From an uncultured Lachnospiraceae bacterium (GTDB taxonomy: Bacteria > Bacillota > Clostridia > Lachnospirales > Lachnospiraceae), in NCBI GenBank assembly GCA_910586405.1, contig CAJUII010000104.1:1-11327 (forward strand): a stretch of 11,327 nucleotides of DNA. The letters run 5' to 3'. The position numbers and the translations under genes are program-made. Positions 1 through 5,134 of this stretch are shown here, piece by piece. How positions within the stretch are numbered: position 1 is the stretch's first letter; every line of letters starts with the position of its first letter. The notes under the pieces are model-generated. The model was not told the DNA's origin. It searched no databases and saw only the letters and a program-made list of their open reading frames with translations.

Positions 1-1
1 A

Positions 2-61
2 GCTAGGACAGAAAGCATAGAAGAATTTGAGGAATCTATAGGTCTGGTGCAGTTACAGTAA
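2..61 (+). CDS. 3' end of an upstream gene (partial)
   Basis: The frame starting at base 2 is open from the window edge to a TAA at 59-61 and gives a charged tail ending in ESIEEFEESIGLVQLQ. The other two forward frames hit stops within the first 20 bases, so this is the only frame that can carry a gene across the edge. Only 19 residues are visible, so nothing can be said about function. It lies on the same strand as the following operon and could be its preceding gene. The call rests on an open frame and plausible composition only. Confidence 0.4.
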   Translation, partial: ARTESIEEFEESIGLVQLQ

Positions 62-94
62 AGAAAATCAAAAAGAGGAATATCCAAATGCAAT

Positions 95-100
95 TATAAT
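95..100 (+). promoter_or_regulatory. candidate -10 box before the first operon
   Basis: A perfect TATAAT lies about 35 bases before the preferred start codon at 135. No convincing -35 hexamer is seen 16-18 bases upstream, so the promoter is tentative. The in-frame ATG at 99 falls inside this box, which argues against that start. Confidence 0.3.
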
Positions 101-134
101 GAAAAATACAGAATCAGCAGGGAAGGAAGTTCCA

Positions 135-560
135 ATGAAGCGGGGAAAATTGAGACGAATTTCGGTGGACGGTAGACGTTATCGGTGGAACTACATGTAT
201 GACGATATGGATTTTTCCAATTATCCGTATTCTTATTATGTATTTGTGCCAGAAGAAAACCAGCGGTTCAAAATTAGAGTTTATTTTACAAAATATGAGC
301 CACAGATGAAGCTGGATGCATACTTGTATAGAGGGACACTCTGCCAAGATCGCGGAGAACAGGCAGTGATGAATTTGTGCAGACCCTTTTTTGCAGCGCA
401 GGTAATCAAGTATGTTTTTGCACATTGCTGTCAGGACACAGATGTGGGAGAGGTTGAAATCAGAGATGGGGAAGCGATCTTAGAAAAGCTGGGATATTCA
501 GATTTTTATCGGATATGCGATGCAAGAGATTTTGAAGATAGCCATGAAGCGACTGTTTAG
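135..560 (+). CDS. uncharacterised 141-aa protein
   Basis: I do not recognise this family. The protein is soluble, with no signal peptide or membrane segment. The basic N-terminus (MKRGKLRR) is followed by an aromatic-rich stretch (residues about 20-40, many Tyr, Trp, Phe) and a beta-rich stretch ending in FKIRVYFT, then a helical middle with several cysteines and an acidic C-terminus. I chose ATG 135 because AAGGAAG at 123-129 precedes it at normal distance. The in-frame ATG at 99 has no ribosome site and overlaps a TATAAT box. It is the first gene of a collinear run and ends 27 bases before the macro-domain gene, so co-transcription is likely. It may work with ADP-ribose or nucleotide chemistry, but that rests only on position. 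Confidence 0.65.
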   Translation: MKRGKLRRISVDGRRYRWNYMYDDMDFSNYPYSYYVFVPEENQRFKIRVYFTKYEPQMKLDAYLYRGTLCQDRGEQAVMNLCRPFFAAQVIKYVFAHCCQDTDVGEVEIRDGEAILEKLGYSDFYRICDARDFEDSHEATV

Positions 561-587
561 AAAAACAAAATGTAGAGGAGAGAGCCA

Positions 588-1100
588 ATGATACAGCTTG
601 TAAGGGGAGACATTACAAAACTTACCAATGTGGATGCCATTGTCAATGCTGCAAACAGCAGCCTGCTTGGCGGCGGAGGCGTTGACGGGGCGATACACAG
701 GGCAGCAGGACCAGAGCTGCTGTTTGAGTGCCGTCTGCTTGGCGGCTGCAAGACAGGACAGGCGAAGCTGACCAAAGCATACCGGCTGCCATGCAGCTAT
801 ATTATTCACACGGTTGGACCTGTCTGGAACGGCGGCAGCCATAACGAGGACAGACTGCTTGCGGACTGTTATCATAATTCACTCAAACTGGCAGCAGAGC
901 ATGGGATCAAAAGGATTGCCTTTCCTTCTATTTCTACAGGGATCTATGCATTTCCAGTCGAGCGGGCGGCAAAAATTGCGATAGGAACGGTCCGGCAGTT
1001 TTTGCAGGAAAATCCAGATTTATTTGAGCAGGTTCTATGGGTGCTGTTTGATGAAAAGACGGAGGCTGCTTATCAGAAGGCGGTGTCAGATGAGCAGTAA
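588..1100 (+). CDS. macro-domain ADP-ribose / O-acetyl-ADP-ribose hydrolase
   Basis: This is a single-domain cytosolic macro protein of the MacroD/YmdB type (170 aa, the normal size). Such enzymes remove the acetyl group from O-acetyl-ADP-ribose and often mono-ADP-ribose from acidic side chains. Visible motifs are GDIT (residues 7-10, adenine contact at Asp8), IVNAANSSLLGGGGVDGAIH (18-37; Asn20, Asn23 and Asp33 are expected active-site residues, followed by the glycine-rich loop) and SISTGIYAFP (114-123, phosphate loop). All key residues are present, so it should be active. The ribosome site GAGGAGAG lies just before the ATG. The stop overlaps the next gene by 11 bases, showing translational coupling. 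The product ADP-ribose links it to the NAD operon downstream, where an NrtR-like regulator may sense the same molecule. The exact physiological substrate cannot be read from sequence. Confidence 0.95.
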   Translation: MIQLVRGDITKLTNVDAIVNAANSSLLGGGGVDGAIHRAAGPELLFECRLLGGCKTGQAKLTKAYRLPCSYIIHTVGPVWNGGSHNEDRLLADCYHNSLKLAAEHGIKRIAFPSISTGIYAFPVERAAKIAIGTVRQFLQENPDLFEQVLWVLFDEKTEAAYQKAVSDEQ

Positions 1101-1662
1101 AGATAGTTTGATTATGCTGTTGGGAATGCTCATCGTCGGCGGACCATACGCACTGCTGATCGCTGGCGGGCTGTTTGTGAATGCGAATGAAAAAAGATAT
1201 ATGGCAGCGCAGCGAAGCACAGGCAGGGACAAACAGCGCATGCTTGATTTTATGCAGATTGTGATGAAGGAATATTATGGGGATTATACATATGTGGCAG
1301 GGGGCAACAGGATATCGACAGGCAGATATTCGGCGAACTATTATCCATATATTGTGGGGTTTAACGAGAAAGATCTGGTCATTATTTCTTATACTGCACG
1401 GAATGGCGCATTGATTTGCAGGAATGTGCTGCCGGTTGACTGGAACTGTATGCGTTTAAAATACCATGTTTTTTCGAAAGGTGTGAAGCTTATTTTGATA
1501 CTGGGAAAAACGAAACTGCGGATTAAAGTCAACCGTGTTGTGATGTCAGACGGCTCGGAAAAATTTGATACGCCGCTTGGCATTTTTCAGGAGAACGAGG
1601 TGGACATGCTCATTATAAGCCTATTGCGGATGCAGAAAAAGACACGGACAGGAGTATCATAG
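1090..1662 (+). CDS. membrane-anchored protein of unknown function
   Basis: This 190-aa protein has one N-terminal membrane segment (residues about 7-30, rich in Leu, Ile, Gly) followed by a soluble part. The soluble part alternates short strands and loops. Its second half (LVIISYTARNG onward, with two hydrophobic strands VKLILIL and LRIKVNRVV) suggests a beta-barrel such as a PH-like or YcxB-type fold, which is inference only. I chose ATG 1090 because translation from an upstream ATG at 1024 would read through the macro gene. Start 1090 gives an 11-base overlap with the macro gene stop and has AGAAGG at 1075-1080. The gap to the next gene is 4 bases. The next gene is also a membrane protein of unknown function, so the two probably act together. 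Confidence 0.75.
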   Translation: MSSKDSLIMLLGMLIVGGPYALLIAGGLFVNANEKRYMAAQRSTGRDKQRMLDFMQIVMKEYYGDYTYVAGGNRISTGRYSANYYPYIVGFNEKDLVIISYTARNGALICRNVLPVDWNCMRLKYHVFSKGVKLILILGKTKLRIKVNRVVMSDGSEKFDTPLGIFQENEVDMLIISLLRMQKKTRTGVS

Positions 1663-1666
1663 AGAG

Positions 1667-2572
1667 ATGTATCGAAGAACGTTAAAGACGATGCTCGTGG
1701 TTGTTGCATCGTGCGCTGGAATCAGCATTTTGCTTTTGGAGTTTATGTTTTGGTGCTTTGGGGAATGGCGCATTTGGATGGCGGCATTTCGCGAGCCGGT
1801 TGACTTGTTTTCAGCTTCGAGTGATTTGACGCAGCTTGAGGAGCTCGATGTCGTCAGAGGAACAGTTCGAGTGTTAGGCGGAAGTTATTCGTATACATAC
1901 GACAACGGTATTCAGGATACCGCGTTTTATTTTGTGCTGCCAATTGATACTGCGCAGGAGACTTTCTATATGGGAATCCGGGAGACAAGGGGCAGAAAGG
2001 AGGATTTTCGCAGGCTGGCTGTGCGGTCAAAGCATGACATAAAGCCAATGAGGATTGTTATGGGAAATCCTTGGGAGGATGACTTTTTAAAGCAGGAGGA
2101 ACAAGTTTTAGGGGAGCCCATTAATATAGAAGGATTTGTTCAAAAAATGGATGAAAATCAATATCGGCGTTTTCTCACATGGCTGGAAAAATCTGGATAT
2201 TACGAACCTGAGCCGTCTGACGGACAGATAGACGAATCACAGATGAAACAGTTCCTTCCGTATTTTATTGAGGAGGCTGATATTGCGTATTGCCAAAAGG
2301 CAGCAAAGGGAGCGTGCCTTGCGGTTTTAGCAGGCATGATGCTGCTTGCAGGCAGCGCAGCGGCGGTGATTTTCCAGAAAAGACGGCGGGAAAGGCAGCA
2401 GTATGTGACCATTCACGGGACGGTCTATTTAAAAGCGCATTTAGAGCCAGTCAATGATCTGGTGATGAACATTGAGTTGCTGCTGGCTGTACAGGCACTC
2501 AGCAGGATTACAGGGCTGGACATGACGGCGGCAGAAAAAGTGATCAGGCGCTGGGACCGGTATTGGTATTAG
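1667..2572 (+). CDS. two-helix membrane protein of unknown function
   Basis: The 301-aa protein has a hydrophobic segment at residues about 8-29 and a second at about 214-236 that ends in a strongly basic stop-transfer stretch (KRRRERQQ). The positive-inside rule places the roughly 180-residue middle part outside the cell and the last 65 residues inside. The outer part begins with a strand-rich region (VVRGTVRVLGGSYSYTY) and has no cysteine-rich or catalytic motif that I can name. The inner tail is strand plus helix (YVTIHGTVYLKAHLEPVND). AGGAG at 1650-1654 lies 12 bases before the ATG, a little far. A later ATG at codon 9 would shorten the N-terminal helix. It is tightly spaced with the preceding membrane protein. 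I cannot assign a family with confidence. Confidence 0.75.
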   Translation: MYRRTLKTMLVVVASCAGISILLLEFMFWCFGEWRIWMAAFREPVDLFSASSDLTQLEELDVVRGTVRVLGGSYSYTYDNGIQDTAFYFVLPIDTAQETFYMGIRETRGRKEDFRRLAVRSKHDIKPMRIVMGNPWEDDFLKQEEQVLGEPINIEGFVQKMDENQYRRFLTWLEKSGYYEPEPSDGQIDESQMKQFLPYFIEEADIAYCQKAAKGACLAVLAGMMLLAGSAAAVIFQKRRRERQQYVTIHGTVYLKAHLEPVNDLVMNIELLLAVQALSRITGLDMTAAEKVIRRWDRYWY

Positions 2573-2602
2573 CGTATTGTGCTAGAAGGAGAATATTTGA
2601 AC

Positions 2603-3379
2603 ATGAAAATGAACAGACAGCGGGCGATCAAAGCATTTCAGGACTATACCAGTCACTATGACGCGACAGACGAAAAAGTAAAACTGAAAATAGATCACAC
2701 ATACAGGGTAAGCAGTCTCTGCCAGCAGATTGCAGTGCAGTCAGGTTTTGACAAGGACGAGACAGAACTGGCGTGGCTGACAGGGCTGCTGCACGATGTC
2801 GGTCGTTTTGAGCAGCTCAGGCGATATGGCACATTTATGGATGCGCAGTCCATCGACCATGCAGAGTTTGGCGCAGATATTTTATTCAAAGAAGGAAAAA
2901 TCAGAGATTACATCGAGGATGCTTCGGAGGATGAACTGCTCGAAAAGGCAGTGCGGTGCCACAGCGCGTACCGCGTGCCTGCGCAGTATACGGCGCGGGA
3001 GAAAAAATTTGCAGACCTGCTGCGCGATGCAGATAAAATTGATATTCTAAAGGTTAATATTATCGTGCCGCTCGAGGAGATTTACAACGTGACCACGTAT
3101 GAGCTCAAACACTGTCAGGTGACACAGGAGGTTATGCAGGCGTTTTATGAGGAGCACGCAGTGCTTCGAAGCTTGAAGAAGACGCCTGTTGACAATGTGG
3201 TTGGCCACATTTCACTGGTGTATGAGCTGGTTTATCCCATAAGCTGCAAGCTGGTGTCCGAGCAGGGATACTTGGACCAGCTTATGAATTTTCAGTCCGA
3301 GCTGCCACAGACCAATGCGCAGTTTGCAAAGATTCGGGAGAAGATGGCGGCGTATATGGAGCGGAAGATAGATGGATAG
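2603..3379 (+). CDS. HD-domain metal-dependent phosphohydrolase
   Basis: This is a 258-aa cytosolic HD-superfamily protein. The metal site is visible: His32 (in KIDHTYRVS), His64-Asp65 (GLLHDVGRF), further histidines at 86 (DHAEFG) and 120 (VRCHSAY), and Asp142/Asp144 in RDADKIDIL. This H-HD-H-H-D set suggests a two-metal site rather than a single metal. Such enzymes hydrolyse nucleotides, cyclic dinucleotides or related phosphoesters; the substrate cannot be told here. I chose ATG 2603 because AGAAGGAG ends at 2591, 11 bases upstream. A GTG at 2579 would place the ribosome site inside the gene, and ATG 2609 is a close alternative. It is the last gene of the operon. Its association with a macro-domain enzyme fits a role in nucleotide clean-up, as inference. 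Confidence 0.9.
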   Translation: MKMNRQRAIKAFQDYTSHYDATDEKVKLKIDHTYRVSSLCQQIAVQSGFDKDETELAWLTGLLHDVGRFEQLRRYGTFMDAQSIDHAEFGADILFKEGKIRDYIEDASEDELLEKAVRCHSAYRVPAQYTAREKKFADLLRDADKIDILKVNIIVPLEEIYNVTTYELKHCQVTQEVMQAFYEEHAVLRSLKKTPVDNVVGHISLVYELVYPISCKLVSEQGYLDQLMNFQSELPQTNAQFAKIREKMAAYMERKIDG

Positions 3380-3669
3380 AGTATATTTGAATCGTATCGT
3401 TATGATAGCGGATTATATAGGCTTCTATAATTCTATAAGAATGTGCAGACTGTAGTTATTAGGACTTTATTAGCGAAGTGACTATGATGTAATTTTGATA
3501 CAATTCTGATTCAATGATGATGCAATTTTCCTGTAAAATTGAGCTGAGATGTATGATCGAAGGATTCCTGTAAACTTATGTGCGGCGTACTATAATAATC
3601 ACATGGCAATTAATGTTGTCATGTGATTTTCTTACAATGTTTATCAATATCAAATGCGGGAGGTAAAAA
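3380..3669. other. AT-rich intergenic region without a gene
   Basis: No coding frame of note is seen on either strand. The stretch holds a perfect TATAAT at 3591-3596 (without a good -35), the hairpin at 3597-3628 and, at its end, the ribosome site GGGAGG that belongs to the decayed lipoprotein gene. No terminator lies directly behind the HD gene. The first strong hairpin is about 220 bases further on. Confidence 0.6.
3597..3631 (+). terminator. hairpin with weak T-tail, possible terminator
   Basis: Arms AATCACATGGCAA (3597-3609) and TTGTCATGTGATT (3616-3628) pair over 13 positions with one G-U, around a 6-base loop. The tail is only TTTTCTT. It may end transcripts from the HD-gene operon. 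Alternatively, since a TATAAT lies directly before it at 3591-3596, it may be a 5'-leader stem or operator of the broken lipoprotein gene. The stem is symmetric, so a DNA-binding site is also possible. Confidence 0.45.
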
Positions 3670-4034
3670 ATGAAAAAAGAGTGATAAATACCATATGTGC
3701 AGGTATGATGCTAATATGTATAGTTGGCATGTTTGGGTGCGCATCAAATTAAGGTGCAGAGACCTCTATGAAAGCGTCAGAGATGATACACAGTGCAGAA
3801 CAGCAAAGAGAAAGTGCAGCACAGGAGACAGAGCAGCAAAGAGAAAATGCAGCGCAGGAGGCAGAGCAGCACAAAGACAGGCTGTCAAACGCAGCGAAGG
3901 ATGCGCCGGATGTCATTACTGTCTGCACGACAGAGGAGCCAGTGCTTTTAAAAAAGAAGGAGCCAGTCCAATACACAGATGATTGGTTAGAATTAAATCA
4001 AATCTGTCTATTGTGCAGACTTATATTGGAATAA
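3670..4034 (+). pseudogene. decayed small lipoprotein with coiled-coil repeats
   Basis: An excellent ribosome site (GGGAGG, 3658-3663) precedes ATG 3670. That ATG reads only MKKE before TGA. Adding one base to the A6 run at 3673-3678 gives a normal lipoprotein leader: basic start, hydrophobic core (AGMMLICIVGMFG) and a cysteine in FGCASN. The same frame then meets TAA directly after CASN and resumes open as KASEMIHSAEQQRESAAQE and onward to TAA 4032-4034. The mature part has two 11-residue repeats (QQRESAAQETE, QQRENAAQEAE) suited to a right-handed coiled coil, then DVITVCTTEEPVLLKKKEP. The C-terminal end (NQICLLCRLILE) looks out of frame; a shift near 3990 would read on to about 4092. Two or three lesions argue for decay rather than phase variation. 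A restart at ATG 3768 would give an 88-aa cytosolic fragment without its own good ribosome site. Confidence 0.65.
3801..3866 (+). repeat. 33-bp tandem repeat, two copies
   Basis: Units 3801-3833 and 3834-3866 are in direct tandem and differ at only a few bases; a degenerate third unit starts at 3867 (cagcacaaagacagg). The 33-bp period encodes 11 residues, the hendecad length of coiled coils, in the decayed lipoprotein. Another frame also stays open across the repeat, which is a by-product of the period being a multiple of three. Confidence 0.8.
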
Positions 4035-4067
4035 TATTCTGTCAAAAGACACATCGTTGTAGAGATA

Positions 4068-4089
4068 TTTATAGAGGATTTATAGAGGA
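4068..4089 (+). repeat. 11-bp tandem direct repeat
   Basis: TTTATAGAGGA occurs twice back to back (4068-4078 and 4079-4089), ending 13 bases before the -35 box of the NAD operon promoter. An 11-bp period places both copies on nearly the same face of the helix, which would suit an activator or regulator site. It could also be a replication slip next to a decayed gene. Confidence 0.75.
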
Positions 4090-4102
4090 TTGAAAAAATG
4101 TG

Positions 4103-4131
4103 TTGACAAATAAAATACAAAGGGGCACAAT
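4103..4131 (+). promoter_or_regulatory. sigma-A-type promoter of the NAD operon
   Basis: A perfect -35 TTGACA (4103-4108) is followed after 17 bases by CACAAT (4126-4131, four of six consensus positions). Transcription would start near 4138, about 35 bases before the nicotinamidase start. An AT-rich dyad overlaps the start point. Confidence 0.65.
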
Positions 4132-4132
4132 C

Positions 4133-4153
4133 TTATTATTAAAAATATAATAA
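4133..4153. promoter_or_regulatory. AT-rich dyad at the start point, candidate operator
   Basis: TTATTAT (4133-4139) and ATAATAA (4147-4153) form a perfect inverted repeat separated by 7 bases, a 21-bp site covering the expected start of transcription. This is where a repressor would block the promoter. The NrtR-like product of the same operon is the obvious candidate to bind it, but I cannot match it to a known NrtR motif, and AT-rich spacers give such dyads by chance. Confidence 0.35.
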
Positions 4154-4173
4154 AAAGCGGGAGGAATGGAATA

Positions 4174-4692
4174 ATGATGAAAAAAGCTCTGATTGTTGTA
4201 GATATGCAGAAGGATTTTATCAATGGCGCACTGGGGACAAAAGAGGCAGAAGCGATTGTGGACAATGTGGCGGAAGTCGTCAAAACCTTTGACGGAGACG
4301 TGATCTTTACACGCGATACGCATACGGACAAGTATATGGAGACACAGGAGGGCAGGAATCTTCCAGTTTTACACTGTATCAAAGATACAGAAGGATGGCA
4401 GATTGACAGGAAACTAGCATCGCTCAGGACAGATGCCATGCAGATTTTTGACAAGCCGAGTTTTGGTTCTGTCGCACTTGCGGAGTACTTACAGGCGCAA
4501 AAGGAGCTTGAAAGTGTTACCTTGATAGGACTTTGCACTGACATTTGTGTCATTTCGAATGCGCTGTTAATCAAAGCATTTCTGCCGGAGGTGGAAATCA
4601 GTGTGATAGAAAAGTGCTGTGCGGGCGTGACACCGCAGAGTCATCAAAATGCGCTCGAAGCAATGAAGATGTGTCAGATAAAAATTGTGTGA
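4174..4692 (+). CDS. nicotinamidase-like cysteine hydrolase (isochorismatase family)
   Basis: This 172-aa isochorismatase-fold amidohydrolase is cytosolic. The triad is complete: Asp10 (VVDMQKDF), Lys94 (DKPSFGS) and Cys125 (GLCTDICV). Asp48 and His50 in TRDTHTD, with His67 in PVLHC, match the metal ligands of PncA nicotinamidases, which convert nicotinamide to nicotinate and ammonia. This supports a nicotinamidase over other family members. It is somewhat short for PncA (often 180-215 aa). The location in one transcription unit with NAD synthetase and a NrtR-like regulator supports NAD salvage. The ribosome site GGGAGGA (4159-4165) fits ATG 4174; ATG 4177 is an in-frame alternative. No nicotinate phosphoribosyltransferase is in the window, so the next salvage step must be encoded elsewhere. 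Confidence 0.88.
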   Translation: MMKKALIVVDMQKDFINGALGTKEAEAIVDNVAEVVKTFDGDVIFTRDTHTDKYMETQEGRNLPVLHCIKDTEGWQIDRKLASLRTDAMQIFDKPSFGSVALAEYLQAQKELESVTLIGLCTDICVISNALLIKAFLPEVEISVIEKCCAGVTPQSHQNALEAMKMCQIKIV

Positions 4693-4777
4693 TTCCATAC
4701 AGGATATTTTGGACGGAATCGTAAACGATAAGGAGTAGGAACCTGTGCTTTACAGTGGATTGAGAAGGGTGGAAGCA

Positions 4778-5116
4778 ATGATATTGTACAGACCTGTAGG
4801 GACAAAGGAGTTAGCATTGATAGCGGACAGCGGCTATACCAAATATCCGCCGAGACTGCCGGAACAGCCGATTTTCTATCCTGTACTGAATGAGATCTAT
4901 GCGACAGAGATTGCATCACAATGGAATGTTGCATATAATGATGACCACAAGGGGTATGTGACAAGATTTGAGATCGAGGATGCATATGTCGGGCAGTTTG
5001 AGATTCATATTGTCGGCAGCAGTTTGCATCAGGAGCTATGGGTTCCGGCAGAGGAGCTAGACAGCTTCAATCAGCACATCGTAGGACCAATACAGGTGAT
5101 CAGTGAATTTTCGTGA
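4778..5116 (+). CDS. small conserved YRPVG-type protein, possible ADP-ribose link
   Basis: The 112-aa soluble protein carries LYRPVG (3-8), PPRLPEQPIFYPVLN (24-38), GYVTRFEI (59-66) and HQELWVPAEEL (84-94). From memory, close relatives are widespread in bacteria and often carry the automatic label ADP-ribosylation/crystallin J1, with no known function. An early YR, a middle VTRF strand and a late QEL strand recall the layout of ADP-ribosyltransferase-like folds, but this is inference. It sits between the nicotinamidase and nadE, and ends 18 bases before nadE. I chose ATG 4778, preceded by AGAAGG, because the conserved part begins at MILYRPVG. GTG 4745 with AGGAG at 4731-4735 would add 11 residues and remains possible. 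The 85-base gap before it contains no clear terminator. Confidence 0.8.
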   Translation: MILYRPVGTKELALIADSGYTKYPPRLPEQPIFYPVLNEIYATEIASQWNVAYNDDHKGYVTRFEIEDAYVGQFEIHIVGSSLHQELWVPAEELDSFNQHIVGPIQVISEFS

Positions 5117-5134
5117 GGAGAAATGAGGAATCAT

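Noticed and set aside
1024..1089. Upstream extension of the first membrane protein into the macro gene
   Set aside because: The extension lies wholly inside the macro coding region, is basic and without family character, and ATG 1090 has the membrane helix directly after it.
3695..3982. Alternative + strand frame across the lipoprotein region
   Set aside because: It repeats basic and cysteine-rich units only because the 33-bp repeat keeps every frame open; it lacks a ribosome site, while the other frame gives a leader peptide and coiled coil.
4080..4574. Minus-strand frame of 164 codons opposite the nicotinamidase gene
   Set aside because: The sense strand has a full catalytic set, promoter and ribosome site; the antisense product has low complexity and runs into the promoter.
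4691..4720. Inverted repeat GATTCC / GGAATC after the nicotinamidase stop
   Set aside because: Only 6 bp with an 18-base loop and no T-run; too weak for a terminator, and the operon appears to continue.
588..5116. DarT-DarG type toxin-antitoxin pair (YRPVG protein with macro protein)
   Set aside because: The two genes are over 3 kb apart in different operons, the macro protein is of the stand-alone MacroD type, and the YRPVG protein lacks recognisable DarT motifs.
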